Below, piece after piece: positions 1 to 9,949 of a stretch of DNA of 64,000 nt. Origin of the DNA: Clostridium liquoris (GTDB taxonomy: Bacteria > Bacillota > Clostridia > Clostridiales > Clostridiaceae); contig NZ_PVXO01000032.1 in assembly GCF_002995785.1 (NCBI RefSeq), positions 1 through 64,000 of the forward strand, written 5' to 3'. The notes beneath the pieces are model-generated. The model did not search any database and had not been told where the DNA came from. It saw only the letters and a program-made list of their open reading frames with translations. Positions within the stretch are counted from its first letter, which is position 1, and the number at the start of each line of letters is the position of its first letter. A program made the translations under genes and the position numbers.

Positions 1-44
1 TTGTATAGTAATATCAACTTACATTATAATGGATTTTTTATGTA

Positions 45-82
45 TGTGGGAGATACTTTTTGTATCTCCTTTTAATTTTTTA
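45..82 (+). terminator. Intrinsic terminator
   Basis: A perfect 8-bp stem (GGAGATAC/GTATCTCC) with a T-rich loop is followed by a T-rich tract. It probably ends a plus-strand transcript that comes from outside the window. Confidence 0.6.
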
Positions 83-162
83 AGCAGTAATTATTACTAC
101 TTTTGCCTACTAAAATTATACTCTAAGGTTTCAAAAAATTGGACGAATAATCTGTAATAATT

Positions 163-1254
163 TTATGATCTTTGGCATGATTTTGCAGCATTTTTATTTT
201 TAAAATAAAATATAGTGATTACCATAAAGGGTACTATGAGAAAGTTTGCAAATGAAATGTATGAATATATGTTTAAAAATTTAAGGAATACAAGTAAATT
301 TTCTGCAACACAATAGGTTATTAAGAAAGTTAATACACTTATTATATATATTAGATATTTGTTCTTTAGATTTATATTTGTAAGGCATTTAATGACTAGA
401 TGAAGCACGAGAATGTACTTAATATACCATCCTCCTACAGTTTGCAGCATAACAAAAAATTCACCACTTTCAATAAATCTCCAATAACTAACCAATTGTG
501 TCTGCAGAAGTTTAGGATAGGGAAATCTAACTGCCCTTTCCAATTGGAAAGTAGCAAGAATGCCTATTACTGATATTATCTGCATTTGTATAACAAATAA
601 AAAACCTATTAAACTATGTTTAAGAAGTTTATCCTTTTTTTCTATATGTTCCATATATAAAAAGCATATAGTTATATGGCCATATAGTCCTAGAATTTTT
701 ATTATAGAAATTAAGAAACCACTTGTGATACCATTTTCAAATATAGGAAGTAAATTTTCATAGTGCTTATAAGTGCTAGTTAATATAAATAGATTAATTC
801 CTGCTAAAGTCATTAATATCATTCCTATTATAGTAAGGGATAGTATGCTCCTAGTACCCTTTTTTACGCAATATATGGCAGGAAAAATTAAGAATATCAA
901 TAAGTACCATATAGGGGATTCTAACAATAGATTAGTATGCATTGCACTTGATTCTACCCCTGCACATTCAACTAGTGTTAAGAATAGAGATAATATAAAG
1001 AATGTATATAATATGTTCCCTAGGATTTTCCCTAATGCGTTACAATACATATAATGAAGATTATAGCAATTAGTTTTTTGGAAAACCTTTAAAGCAAATA
1101 TAAAATAAATTAATATTATGGCAGAAGATATAATCATAGCAATCCAAGAATCTCTGCCGCTATTGTATATATAAATTGTAGGGTAGGTTTTCAAGGAAAC
1201 TACGGTAAAAGCAATAATTATAAAAATAAATTGCTGTGAAGTTATTTTATTCAT
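163..1254 (-). CDS. gerKB: Spore germination receptor subunit B (GerKB-like permease)
   Basis: This is a 363-residue, almost wholly hydrophobic protein with about ten membrane segments. It fits the GerB/GerKB family of endospore germination permeases (APC-superfamily fold) in both length and topology. In the spore inner membrane such proteins form the channel-like subunit of a germinant receptor with an A and a C subunit. It is divergent from gerKA-gerKC, separated by about 110 bp. This split layout is known for gerK loci of several clostridia. Gene context makes the assignment strong; the germinant cannot be told from the sequence. Confidence 0.88.
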   Translation of the reverse strand: MNKITSQQFIFIIIAFTVVSLKTYPTIYIYNSGRDSWIAMIISSAIILIYFIFALKVFQKTNCYNLHYMYCNALGKILGNILYTFFILSLFLTLVECAGVESSAMHTNLLLESPIWYLLIFLIFPAIYCVKKGTRSILSLTIIGMILMTLAGINLFILTSTYKHYENLLPIFENGITSGFLISIIKILGLYGHITICFLYMEHIEKKDKLLKHSLIGFLFVIQMQIISVIGILATFQLERAVRFPYPKLLQTQLVSYWRFIESGEFFVMLQTVGGWYIKYILVLHLVIKCLTNINLKNKYLIYIISVLTFLITYCVAENLLVFLKFLNIYSYISFANFLIVPFMVITIFYFKNKNAAKSCQRS

Positions 1255-1365
1255 GAACTCACCTTTCTCTTATACCTCGTGTGTTGGCAAATATTTATAC
1301 TATAATTATTTACCATATAATGAATAATATTCGCCCATGAACAAACAATATAATGGGTGAGGAAT

Positions 1366-2778
1366 ATGAGTGAATATATAAAATTTATAAAAGAGAAACT
1401 AGATAAAAATATGGATGTGAAGTATAGGGAAATTAATACTGCCAGTGGTATAGTACATGTTATATTTGTAGATGCTTTATGCGACTCAAAGTTCATAAGC
1501 GAGTATATTGTTTCTCCTATAACTATAAATAGAAATTTTATTGTCAATATAGATAATATAAAATCCGAGATACTAGAAGCTAATTCTATAGGAGAGGTAA
1601 AAGATTTTAATGATGGTATAATACATCTCCTTTCTGGAGATGCGTTGATTGTATTTGAAAACTATAATAAAGTAATTTTTTGTGAGGCAAAGGGGTTTAG
1701 CAAAAGATCTATAGAAGTTCCAGTTACTGAGAATGTAATAAAAGGACCAAGGGAAGGATTTGTTGAAAACTTTGTGGACAATATAGCATTGATAAGGAGA
1801 AAAATAAAAAACCCTAATTTAAAATTTGAAAACTTCACATTAGGTAAAAAGTCAAATACAGTGGTAATTATGACCTATATAAAAGATGTTGCACAAGAGG
1901 ATCTATTAGATAGAATAAGGAATAAGCTGAAAAGTATAGACATAGAATTTTTGTTAGATAGCAACTATATAGAAGAACAATTTAAGGAAAGTCGTACATT
2001 TTTTGATACAGTGGGATATAGTGAAAAACCAGATATAGTAGCTTCTAAAATACTTGAGGGACGTGTAGGCATAATAGTAGACGGCACAGCTTTTGTTATA
2101 ACTATGCCACATTTTTTTATAGAAAATTTTCAAATGGCGGATGATTATTATTTAAACAAATATTATTCAAATGCTACTAGAGTTTTGAGAGAAATATGTT
2201 TTTTTATTGCGCTGTTTTTGCCAGGGTTATACATAGCTTTTACTACTTACCATTTTTCATTGATACCCTCAGTTTTTGTATTTAGATTAGCAGTATCAAG
2301 GGCAGGAGTTCCTTTTCCTACCATAGTAGAAATATATTTAATGATGTTTTTCTTTGGAATATTAAGAGAGGCAGGGATTAGATTACCTCAACCAGTAGGT
2401 CAGGCCATGAGTATTGTAGGGGCTTTAATATTAGGAGATTCAGCAGTTGGAGCTGGATTAGCTTCACAAGTAGGAATAATAATAGTTGCTCTTTCATCTA
2501 TTTCTTCTTTTTTAGTACCTAAGTTATATTCTGTAATTATAGCATGGAGTCCATTAATAATTTTATTTGCCTCATTACTTGGATTGCCGGGGTTTTATAT
2601 AATAACCATTACTTTTATTGCACATGTAGCTAGTTTAGAATCTGTAGGATATCCTTATTTATATCCTTTAGGCACATGGCAAATTTTTAAGTTTAAGGAT
2701 ATTCTTATTAGGGGCGATCTTGGAAATATATCAAAAAATATTGGTGAGGATCATAATAATGAAAAAAATAATGTTTAG
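1366..2778 (+). CDS. gerKA: Spore germination receptor subunit A (GerKA)
   Basis: The protein has about 470 residues: a hydrophilic N-terminal region of roughly 270 residues, then several membrane segments. The family-typical PQPVGQAMSIVGALILG stretch lies near residue 342. GerA-family A subunits sit in the spore inner membrane and act in germinant recognition. I prefer the ATG at 1366, which follows a GGTGAGG-like ribosome site, over an in-frame GTG nine bases upstream. The 3' end overlaps gerKC by 20 bp, so the two are co-transcribed and probably translationally coupled. The B subunit is divergent upstream. Confidence 0.92.
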   Translation: MSEYIKFIKEKLDKNMDVKYREINTASGIVHVIFVDALCDSKFISEYIVSPITINRNFIVNIDNIKSEILEANSIGEVKDFNDGIIHLLSGDALIVFENYNKVIFCEAKGFSKRSIEVPVTENVIKGPREGFVENFVDNIALIRRKIKNPNLKFENFTLGKKSNTVVIMTYIKDVAQEDLLDRIRNKLKSIDIEFLLDSNYIEEQFKESRTFFDTVGYSEKPDIVASKILEGRVGIIVDGTAFVITMPHFFIENFQMADDYYLNKYYSNATRVLREICFFIALFLPGLYIAFTTYHFSLIPSVFVFRLAVSRAGVPFPTIVEIYLMMFFFGILREAGIRLPQPVGQAMSIVGALILGDSAVGAGLASQVGIIIVALSSISSFLVPKLYSVIIAWSPLIILFASLLGLPGFYIITITFIAHVASLESVGYPYLYPLGTWQIFKFKDILIRGDLGNISKNIGEDHNNEKNNV

Positions 2779-3868
2779 TTTAATATTAAGTATGTGTTTG
2801 CTGTTTAATGGATGTTATAATTACAGGGATATCAATAAGGTGATATTTGCAACAAGTTTAATAATAGATATAGATGAACAAAGTAATCCAATATTATATA
2901 TGGAAACTTTTAAGCCTTATAGAAGTGCTACCAGTGGATCTGATAAGGGAGAGAGAATCGTTTACAAAGGTAAGGGCAAGACTGTTTTTGAAGCTCTAAG
3001 GGATATGGGGTTATCTTCAAGTTACAAGATTAATGGTACTCAATGTAAAGCTATAATATTTACAGAAAAAGCTGCAGCCTATGGCATAGACAATTTTATA
3101 GATTTTTTTGATAGAGATCAGGAATTCCTTATAAGGCAATATATTGCAATATTTGAAGGAGATGTGGAAAGGTTAGCAAAAATTAAAATGAAATCTGAAG
3201 AGTATGTAGGAATATTCTTAACGGATCTTATGAGCAATATAGGAACTGCATCAAGATCTATAGAACTAAGTATAAATGATTATTTAAATAAAAGACTTGA
3301 ACCACCTTATGCTACTGTACTGACAGTGCTGAAAATAAATGATGATCAGATTGAGGATATACTTAGCATAGATGGGGGTGCAATAATTAAAGATGATAAG
3401 TTTGTTGACAGACTACCCCAAAATGAAAGCCAAGGATACAATTTTATTATAAATAAAGTGAAAAGTGGTACTTTAGAAATACCTAATCCTGAAGAAGATA
3501 ATAAATTTGTCGCCTTGGAAATACGCTCTAGCAAAACAAAGACAAAGTTGGATTATAACGGTAATACTTTAAAATATAAAAAAATTATAAAAGTAAGAAC
3601 AACCCTTGGGGAAGCTCAAAAAAGTGTTTCCTTAACTAATGAGGAAATAGATAAAATAACTAAAAGGGCGGAAAAAAATATTGAAGTGGCATGTAAAGAT
3701 GTGTTTAATAAATATAAAAATAGGGATCTTGATATCTTTGATGTACAAAAAGATTTCCATAAGAAATATCCCAAAAAAGATTCTAAAGATATATTTAAGG
3801 ACACAGAAATAGAAGTGGAGGCACATGTATATTTGGAGGGTTCATCCAATAAACTTAACTTTAGATAA
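2759..3868 (+). CDS. gerKC: Spore germination receptor lipoprotein subunit C (GerKC, Ger(x)C family)
   Basis: This is a 369-residue lipoprotein. It opens with a basic/hydrophobic signal and an NGC lipobox (Cys about 19), followed by a YNYRDI-type start of the mature chain that is typical of Ger(x)C proteins. The C subunit is anchored to the outer face of the spore inner membrane and completes the receptor. The start at 2759 is chosen because GGTGAGG lies about 9 bases upstream and because it puts the lipobox at the usual distance. Longer reading to 2720 would add residues with no signal character. It overlaps the end of gerKA. Confidence 0.9.
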   Translation: MKKIMFSLILSMCLLFNGCYNYRDINKVIFATSLIIDIDEQSNPILYMETFKPYRSATSGSDKGERIVYKGKGKTVFEALRDMGLSSSYKINGTQCKAIIFTEKAAAYGIDNFIDFFDRDQEFLIRQYIAIFEGDVERLAKIKMKSEEYVGIFLTDLMSNIGTASRSIELSINDYLNKRLEPPYATVLTVLKINDDQIEDILSIDGGAIIKDDKFVDRLPQNESQGYNFIINKVKSGTLEIPNPEEDNKFVALEIRSSKTKTKLDYNGNTLKYKKIIKVRTTLGEAQKSVSLTNEEIDKITKRAEKNIEVACKDVFNKYKNRDLDIFDVQKDFHKKYPKKDSKDIFKDTEIEVEAHVYLEGSSNKLNFR

Positions 3869-3980
3869 AAGCAAAGGGGCTTTGTTAACAGGGATGGATT
3901 TGATTACTGTGTATTTGTTATAATATTACTATTATGTTTCATATAATATAACTAACTAATTAGGGATGAGGGTATAGCAT

Positions 3981-5126
3981 ATGGATAAAAAAAGGCTTTT
4001 TAACTTAATAAAAAAAGGTGAAGGAACCAAAGTTGACTATAAACAAAAGATAGATTTAGAAATGGAAAGCAGCAGAAAAGAATTAGCTAAAGATATATGT
4101 GCTATAGCTAATTCTAAAGGGGGAAGAGGATATCTTATAATAGGAATAGAAGATAAAACAAAGAAGATTGTTGGCATAGAAGGAAAAAAGTATAGTGAAG
4201 AACAACTTCAACAAATAGTAAGTTCAAGATGTGAGCCTCCAATTCCTGTATCTTTAGAATTCATTAATTTTGACAATAAGGAACTAGCTGTGATCAATAT
4301 ATATGATGGACCTCAAAAACCGTATCAATCAAGAGAAAATGGTGCTTTCTATATAAGGAGAGGCTCAACTACAGATACTATGAGGAAAGAAGAAATAATT
4401 TCTGCACTGCAAGAAAATTTAAATTTAAATTTGGAATTATGCCCTATAGTTAAAAGTGATATGAGCTGCGTAAATATGAAATTAGTTCATAAATATTTTA
4501 ACTTAAAAGGTATAGATGTAGATGATAACAATATAATAAGTTTTGCAGAAAATGCCTCTATTATAACTTTTGATAAGGATTCTAATAGGTACATGGTAAC
4601 CTTAGGAGGTCTTTTGGTATTTTCAGATATAAATAGTTTATATGTACCACATAATATGATAAGGATTATTAATAAAATAAATAAAAACTTTAAAGAAAAT
4701 ATAATAATTCAAGGTAATTTACTTTCAATGCTGGATAATTGTGAGGATATTTTAAAAAAGATATTGCCTAAGACCTATCCTGTAAATGGGATTTTTGAGG
4801 GGTTAAGAAATGCAGTACTATATAGAGATTATACTTTATATTATAAAGAAATTGAAATAATATTAAATTACAACAGCATTATGCTTATCAGCCCAGGAGC
4901 ACTTATGAATGGAAAGAATTTAAACTCATCTCAATATCTTAAAAGAAACATGTGGATATACGAAAAGCTAATAACTATGGATAGTGAGGAAAGGTTTGTA
5001 AATACCGGTAGGGGATTTTTTAGGATGAAGAGATATTTTAAGGGCAAGGGAAGATTAACCTTTGTAAATTCCATAAAAGAAAATAGTTTTAAAATTATCT
5101 ATCCAGGAATAAGTTTATTCAAGTGA
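3981..5126 (+). CDS. AlbA_2 (Schlafen-type) domain protein
   Basis: The 381-residue protein has an N-terminal AlbA_2/Schlafen-type domain over roughly residues 10-125. Visible features are the E/D-rich opening (GEGTKVDYK), the ELAKDICAIANSKGGRGYLIIGIED core, and FYIRRGSTT near 125. This domain family is linked to nucleic-acid binding or cleavage and is often annotated as a transcriptional regulator or ATP-binding protein. The C-terminal 250 residues resemble the regulator-type tails of such proteins, but I cannot name them. It stands alone between gerKC and a P-loop gene on the same strand. No partner suggests a defence system. Function is not assigned. Confidence 0.7.
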   Translation: MDKKRLFNLIKKGEGTKVDYKQKIDLEMESSRKELAKDICAIANSKGGRGYLIIGIEDKTKKIVGIEGKKYSEEQLQQIVSSRCEPPIPVSLEFINFDNKELAVINIYDGPQKPYQSRENGAFYIRRGSTTDTMRKEEIISALQENLNLNLELCPIVKSDMSCVNMKLVHKYFNLKGIDVDDNNIISFAENASIITFDKDSNRYMVTLGGLLVFSDINSLYVPHNMIRIINKINKNFKENIIIQGNLLSMLDNCEDILKKILPKTYPVNGIFEGLRNAVLYRDYTLYYKEIEIILNYNSIMLISPGALMNGKNLNSSQYLKRNMWIYEKLITMDSEERFVNTGRGFFRMKRYFKGKGRLTFVNSIKENSFKIIYPGISLFK

Positions 5127-5288
5127 TTATAATGTTTATTTTAATTCTACTAAAATAATTGTAGATTATTGTTTTAAAATAATAGAATTTAGGTTATGTT
5201 TTAACCAAAGGTTATATTGAAAAAAAATTCAGAATATTATATAATTTATATAATAGGTATCCTAAAAAATAAAGTTAGGGGTGGTAAC

Positions 5289-5708
5289 ATGATTCAAGTA
5301 CTTTGTGACCAAAGAGGAGCAGGAAAGACAAAGGCATTAATAGATATGGCAAACAACAAGGTGGGCACTAGTAAGGGGCATGTAATTTTTATTGATGATG
5401 ACAAAAGAGCTTTGTTTGAGTTACACAGAGATATTAGGTTCATTACTACTTGTGATTATAATTTAAAAAACTATGAGGGTTTTTATGGGTTTTTGTGCGG
5501 CATACTTTCTGCAGATTATGATATTGATACCATTTTTATTGATGGGTTGTTTAATATTGTAAACCTAGATGTAGAGGATGCGGCACATTTGTTTTATAAG
5601 TTAGAGAAATTAGAAGAGGAGTATGATGTAGACTTTTATATAAGTGCAAATGAAGAGGAAGAAATTCCTGAATGTATGAAAAAATATATAAATTTAGTAT
5701 GTGCTTGA
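5289..5708 (+). CDS. Small P-loop NTPase-like protein
   Basis: This 139-residue protein has a nucleotide-binding loop near its start (DQRGAGKTKAL, residues 7-17) and a possible Walker B strand (TIFIDG) near residue 87. Similar short clostridial proteins are sometimes labelled twitching motility protein PilT, but no PilT hexamer-specific motifs are visible, so I do not use that name. The start at 5289 has a GGGGTGGT-like site just upstream; the 24 residues further upstream in the same frame are unlikely to be translated. It converges on the RMD1-like gene through a shared terminator. Confidence 0.6.
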   Translation: MIQVLCDQRGAGKTKALIDMANNKVGTSKGHVIFIDDDKRALFELHRDIRFITTCDYNLKNYEGFYGFLCGILSADYDIDTIFIDGLFNIVNLDVEDAAHLFYKLEKLEEEYDVDFYISANEEEEIPECMKKYINLVCA

Positions 5709-5769
5709 TGAAAAGGTTCAATTAAGGGGAAAATAATGTTTTATTTATATAGATCAAATATGTAACAAT

Positions 5770-5800
5770 AAAAGCTGGGTATGGTTACCCAGCTTTTAAA
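5770..5800. terminator. Bidirectional intrinsic terminator
   Basis: A 12-bp perfect stem (AAAAGCTGGGTA/TACCCAGCTTTT) is flanked by A and T runs on both sides. It lies between convergent genes and overlaps the stop codon of the minus-strand gene. Confidence 0.85.
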
Positions 5801-6623
5801 AAAGCTTATAGAAAAATTCTATTAACGATATTACAAGCTCAAACAATATGAGAATTATTACCATTACCTCTAGTTTGGTTCCTCTTCTTTCATGACTTAA
5901 AGAAGCAAATACATCAGTAATATCTCTTAACAATTCTGTTTTATGGACTATTTTTTCATACCTTTCCTTTATTTCAAAGAATGAAATAAGTTCCATAAAG
6001 AACTGCTCTATATCTTCATTTTCCCAAGCAGCCTTTGGTTTATCTAATAACATAAGATAGGATAGAGTATTATATTTAAATCTTAAAACATTAGCAGAAG
6101 TTTTTGCTAATTGCTCATCAGACATGTTAAATTTACCGCTATATAAGGAATTAATTATATTTTCAATACTATCTAAAACTTTATCTATATCTATTTCAAT
6201 TTTTCTAAGAGAAGTAGATTTTGCTAAAACCAAGGATATTATATCGAGGTAATAAGGCTTAAATTCGTTTGCAGTCATTAAATCATTGTAAAGAGAGTAG
6301 TCATAATCAGAGCTTATTTCTAATTTATATTCATCTACATAATCACTAGTAATACTGTTTTTAAGGGAATTATCAATATTCTTTATGTAATTTATTATAT
6401 CTTGTATTTCATGATATTCCATATTGATACATACCATGGAACCAAAATGATATAGATAAACAAATTTATTATCTGTCTCTTTTATTATTCCGTTTAATTT
6501 ATTGTCTGTAAGTACTAAGGGATCTTCCCACTTAAATTTAGTCGTAATACCAAAATGAGCAGCTATATTATTTAAAATTATTTCATTTGCTAAAACCAAA
6601 GACCTAAAACTCCAGCTCTGCAT
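5796..6623 (-). CDS. RMD1/YagE-like (DUF155) membrane-anchored protein
   Basis: This is a 275-residue soluble protein with a single C-terminal membrane segment (about 250-272) after a helical stretch that contains LSHERRGTKLEV. The overall plan recalls the RMD1/YagE (DUF155) family: a central FVYLYHFG-like strand, a long helical region with an ERYEK motif, then an LEVMVIILILFE tail anchor. In eukaryotes RMD1 is tied to microtubules or mitochondria; the bacterial role is unknown. It is transcribed alone on the minus strand. Family assignment is by pattern memory and moderately sure. Confidence 0.6.
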   Translation of the reverse strand: MQSWSFRSLVLANEIILNNIAAHFGITTKFKWEDPLVLTDNKLNGIIKETDNKFVYLYHFGSMVCINMEYHEIQDIINYIKNIDNSLKNSITSDYVDEYKLEISSDYDYSLYNDLMTANEFKPYYLDIISLVLAKSTSLRKIEIDIDKVLDSIENIINSLYSGKFNMSDEQLAKTSANVLRFKYNTLSYLMLLDKPKAAWENEDIEQFFMELISFFEIKERYEKIVHKTELLRDITDVFASLSHERRGTKLEVMVIILILFELVISLIEFFYKLF

Positions 6624-6785
6624 AAAGATGCCTCCTTTCTAAATACATAGACATATGTAATTTTATCACACTTATAAATATAAATGTATAAAAGGTTGAT
6701 AAAAAAATAGTTTATTAATATACTATAATTATATTATTATTAATTTACATATTTATAGAATTTTATTTATTTGGAGGTAATAAAA

Positions 6786-8006
6786 ATGGGTAATGTATAT
6801 GACATATTAGTGGAGCGTGGATACATAAAACAGTTGACTCACCAAGAAGAAATAAAAGAATTATTGAATAATGAAAAGATTACATTTTATATAGGGTTTG
6901 ATCCAACAGCAGATAGTTTGCATATTGGGCATTTCTTACCGCTTATGATGATGGCACACATGCAGAGGGCAGGTCATAGACCAATAGCATTGGTTGGAGG
7001 GGGAACTGTTATGATAGGCGACCCTAGCGGCAAAACAGATATGAGAAAAATGTTGGATAAAGAAACCATAGAAAAAAATGTTGCATGTATAAAAAATCAA
7101 CTTTCAAGATTTATAGATTTTGATGATGGTAAAGCTATACTTGCAAATAATTCAGATTGGCTTTCAAAACTTAACTATATTGAATTTATAAGGGATATAG
7201 GCGTACATTTTTCAGTAAATAAAATGCTTACAGCTGAATGTTTTAAACAAAGATTAGAAAAGGGATTATCATTTTTAGAATTTAACTATATGCTGATGCA
7301 GGGATATGACTTTTTGGAGTTAAACAGAAGATATGGGTGCATTATGGAATTAGGTGGAGATGATCAATGGTCTAATATGTTAGCAGGAGCAGATTTAATA
7401 AGAAGAAAAGAAGGAAAACCTGCCTTTGCCATGACATGTAATTTACTTACTAACAGTGAAGGCAAGAAGATGGGCAAAACTGAAAAAGGTGCATTATGGC
7501 TAGACAAAAAAAAGACTACTCCTTATGAGTTCTATCAGTACTGGAGAAATGTAGATGATGCAGATGTAGAAAAATGTTTAGCACTTTTAACTTTCTTGCC
7601 TATGGAAGAAGTAAGAAGATTAGGATCCCTTCAAGGCTCAGAAATTAATGAAGCAAAAAAAGTACTCGCATATGAAGTTACAAAATTAATTCATGGCGAA
7701 GAAGAAGCTACCAGGGCAAAAGAAGCATCAGAAGCTTTATTTGGCAGTGGAGCAGATATGAGCAATGTTCCTACGGCTTCTATTACAAAAGACAAATTAA
7801 ATGCATCTATATTAGATGTACTTGTAGAAACAAAAATATTGTCATCTAAAGGAGAAGGCAGAAGATTAGTACAACAGGGTGGTTTAAGTGTAAATGATGA
7901 AAAAGTTACAGATGCAAGTATGATCATAACTGGAGAAAATTTCATAGATGGCAGCATGATGGTGAAAAGAGGAAAGAAAAATTATAATAGAATAGTATTA
8001 GAATAA
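6786..8006 (+). CDS. tyrS: Tyrosyl-tRNA synthetase
   Basis: The protein has 406 residues and charges tRNA-Tyr in the cytoplasm. Class I signatures are clear: HIGH at 46-49 within [10 protein letters not shown], and the KMSKS-loop equivalent KMGKT at about 228-232. The tyrosine-pocket region [13 protein letters not shown] and GGDDQWSN are also present. The last ~65 residues form an S4 RNA-binding domain ([11 protein letters not shown]). The ATG at 6786 is preceded by GGAGG at a good distance; a TTG at 6771 overlaps that site and is rejected. No T-box leader is visible upstream, unlike many Firmicutes synthetase genes. Confidence 0.97.
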   Translation: MGNVYDILVERGYIKQLTHQEEIKELLNNEKITFYIGFDPTADSLHIGHFLPLMMMAHMQRAGHRPIALVGGGTVMIGDPSGKTDMRKMLDKETIEKNVACIKNQLSRFIDFDDGKAILANNSDWLSKLNYIEFIRDIGVHFSVNKMLTAECFKQRLEKGLSFLEFNYMLMQGYDFLELNRRYGCIMELGGDDQWSNMLAGADLIRRKEGKPAFAMTCNLLTNSEGKKMGKTEKGALWLDKKKTTPYEFYQYWRNVDDADVEKCLALLTFLPMEEVRRLGSLQGSEINEAKKVLAYEVTKLIHGEEEATRAKEASEALFGSGADMSNVPTASITKDKLNASILDVLVETKILSSKGEGRRLVQQGGLSVNDEKVTDASMIITGENFIDGSMMVKRGKKNYNRIVLE

Positions 8007-8033
8007 AAAAATTACCTGGGTAATTTTTTTAAT
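8005..8033 (+). terminator. Intrinsic terminator of tyrS
   Basis: An A-run, a short AATTACC/GGTAATT stem and a run of seven T directly follow the tyrS stop. Confidence 0.75.
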
Positions 8034-8255
8034 TGACAATTGACAATTGACAGTGGACAGTTAATGAGAACATTTTTTAAATAATAAAGAATAAATAATA
8101 AAGAATAGATAAGGAAACCTTGCCTAAAGGTAATGGTGAAGTTTTATTTTGGAATTCCAATTTAAAACTTTTCATAATGTTAATGGAGAAAAGTTATCCA
8201 TATTTATTATTTATTCTTTAGCATTTATAATTTAATCTTTTGTCCTCTGTCAACT
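8034..8255. repeat. Imperfect palindromic intergenic repeat (copy 1)
   Basis: This is non-coding and repeat-like. The outer part has tandem TTGACAA units and a GACAGTGGAC/GTCCTCTGTC pair. Inside these are AATAATAAAGAATA units that are mirrored near the other end. The centre (about 8160-8199, read on the minus strand) shares a ~40-nt core with the repeats at 39.7 and 62.0 kb: TTTCTCCATT, CATTATG, then AAAAGTTTTAAATT. No reading frame is present. Confidence 0.6.
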
Positions 8256-8281
8256 ATAAAAAGTGCCTCGCACTTTTTATA
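8255..8281 (-). terminator. Intrinsic terminator of the tsaE-tsaB-rimI operon
   Basis: A perfect 9-bp stem, AAAAAGTGC/GCACTTTTT, with a 3-nt loop overlaps the rimI stop codon. The minus strand reads into a T-run. Confidence 0.7.
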
Positions 8282-8732
8282 TATAGTGTTTCCACATAAT
8301 TAAAGCATCTTCGCCATTATCTGCATAATACCTTTTTCTTATGCCTTCTTCTATAAAGTTAAAGCTTTTGTATAGACTTATAGCTACTATATTTGATGTC
8401 CTCACTTCTAAGGTCATATGTTGTACAGAGTTAGCTTTACATGCTTCTATAAGATCATCCAAAATAAGTGTTGCTACTCCTGTGTTTCTAAATTCCGGAT
8501 GAACTGCTATATTTGTAATATGACCCTCATCAAGTATAACCCATACCCCTCCATAACCTATTACTGTATTGTCTTTTATAGCTACTAAATAAATAGCTTG
8601 ATCATTTTCCATAATCTCCTTTTTTATGGACTCTTTGCTCCAGGATATTGGAAAGCTTAAGGTGCTTATTATAAACATTTCATCAATATGATATAAACTG
8701 GCTTTACATGTTTGTATTTCATCATTAATCAT
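8277..8732 (-). CDS. rimI: Ribosomal protein alanine N-acetyltransferase RimI
   Basis: This 151-residue GNAT-fold acetyltransferase has an acetyl-CoA binding stretch of the form HPEFRNTGVATLILD and the family-typical LEVRTSN followed by A-I-S-LYKSFNF. RimI acetylates the N-terminal alanine of ribosomal protein S18. Its placement after tsaE and tsaB is the common Firmicutes order. The start overlaps the tsaB stop by 8 bp, consistent with coupled translation. Other GNAT substrates cannot be excluded from sequence alone, but context and motif make RimI the best name. Confidence 0.92.
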   Translation of the reverse strand: MINDEIQTCKASLYHIDEMFIISTLSFPISWSKESIKKEIMENDQAIYLVAIKDNTVIGYGGVWVILDEGHITNIAVHPEFRNTGVATLILDDLIEACKANSVQHMTLEVRTSNIVAISLYKSFNFIEEGIRKRYYADNGEDALIMWKHYI

Positions 8733-9438
8733 TTATATCATGACCTCTCTTAGCTTCATATTCTCTTTCTGCTTGGGACTTTCTAAGGTACATTGGAGCA
8801 AATCCATATATATCTTCTTTTAATCCATTTTCAAGCAGATTTAGTCCAATTTCGCCCAAGGAGGAAGCCTTAACAAGATTTAAACTTAATGGAGCAAAAT
8901 ATGAATTATGTAACTTCTCCTTTATCAATTTATGAAACTTTAAAACACCATCACCTATGAAAGTAACCTTTTCATTATATTTAATTAATATATCTGTTAA
9001 TTCATCAATGGAGATTAGAGAATAATCCATTAATTTTTCTAAAGAACAATTATTAAATCTATATACAGCTGCATAAACGTTATTCCTTAGAGCATCCAAT
9101 ATAGGGCAAATAATTCCATCAGTATATGCCAAGTTATAAGCAAGAGCATCTAAGGAAGAAACAGATATAAAAGGTTTTCCGGTTCCCTGGCTTAATCCTT
9201 TTATTGTTGCAGCACCAATTCTAAGTCCGGTAAAAGAGCCGGGACCTTTAGATACAACAAAGCCATCAATATCACAGATTTTTAAATTTAAATTTTTTAA
9301 AAGATAATCAATCATATTCATAAGAATAATGGAGTGCTGCTTTTTATAGTTAAAGGTTATTTCTCCTAATAATCGTTCATCTTCAATAATGGCACAAGTG
9401 GCTGACTCTGTAGCTGAGTCCAAACTTAATATCTTCAT
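8725..9438 (-). CDS. tsaB: tRNA t6A biosynthesis protein TsaB
   Basis: The 237-residue protein of the ASKHA fold starts MKILSLDSATESA and carries the diagnostic SKGPGSFTGLRIG segment near residue 60. TsaB is a TsaD paralogue without catalytic metal. With TsaD and TsaE it forms the complex that transfers threonylcarbamoyl to A37 of ANN-decoding tRNAs. It overlaps tsaE by 4 bp (ATGA) and rimI by 8 bp, so the three form one operon. The catalytic partner tsaD is about 7 kb away on the plus strand. Confidence 0.95.
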   Translation of the reverse strand: MKILSLDSATESATCAIIEDERLLGEITFNYKKQHSIILMNMIDYLLKNLNLKICDIDGFVVSKGPGSFTGLRIGAATIKGLSQGTGKPFISVSSLDALAYNLAYTDGIICPILDALRNNVYAAVYRFNNCSLEKLMDYSLISIDELTDILIKYNEKVTFIGDGVLKFHKLIKEKLHNSYFAPLSLNLVKASSLGEIGLNLLENGLKEDIYGFAPMYLRKSQAEREYEAKRGHDIND

Positions 9439-9893
9439 AGTTTAATCTCCTTTATGTAGTTATATCTTTCTCCAAACTTTGTTAATGTTATTTTTCTTAA
9501 ATTTTCATTTTCACTGTTTATTTTTTCTAAGGTTATAGTTAAATGTTCATCTGGAATAAGTTCCTCTATATAGTTAGCCCATTCTATTACACTTACTCCA
9601 TTGTTAAATATATATTCATCAAAACCTATTGCTGCTATTTCATCGGGATCATTAACCCTATATACATCAAAATGATAAAACTTTAATCTACCTTCATATT
9701 CGTTAACAATATTAAAAGTGGGGCTTGTTATATGTTCTTTTATGCCAAGGCCCTCAGCTATACCCTTTGTAAGATGAGTTTTACCTGTTCCTAGATCTCC
9801 TATAAGACAAATTATATCACCAGGATTAGTTAATTTGCCTATTTGTCGCCCAATATTTATAGTTTGTTCTATATCTTCTACAAAGAATTCCAT
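9435..9893 (-). CDS. tsaE: tRNA t6A biosynthesis ATPase TsaE
   Basis: The 152-residue P-loop ATPase has Walker A GDLGTGKT at about 32-39, SPTFNIVNEY (switch-like) and FYHFDVYR. It drives the TsaB-TsaD complex in t6A37 formation. It is the first gene of the minus-strand operon. An AGAAGGTAGG-like ribosome site lies upstream, and a TATAAT-like -10 element lies about 30 bases further up on the minus strand. Confidence 0.96.
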   Translation of the reverse strand: MEFFVEDIEQTINIGRQIGKLTNPGDIICLIGDLGTGKTHLTKGIAEGLGIKEHITSPTFNIVNEYEGRLKFYHFDVYRVNDPDEIAAIGFDEYIFNNGVSVIEWANYIEELIPDEHLTITLEKINSENENLRKITLTKFGERYNYIKEIKL

Positions 9894-9949
9894 TTAATGA
9901 CCTACCTTCTAATTTAATATTATACACATATTTTATCCAAAAAAGCTAA

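Noticed and set aside
3981-5708. A defence island formed by the AlbA_2 protein and the P-loop protein
   Set aside because: The two genes are not overlapping, no nuclease, toxin or recognised defence partner is present, and AlbA_2 proteins are common as solitary genes.
6624-6785. T-box leader for tyrS
   Set aside because: The 162-bp gap is AT-rich without the T-box sequence or a terminator hairpin.
8034-8060. Tandem TTGACAA units that look like a short direct-repeat array, possibly CRISPR-like
   Set aside because: The units are only seven bases, have no spacers, and form part of a larger imperfect palindrome.
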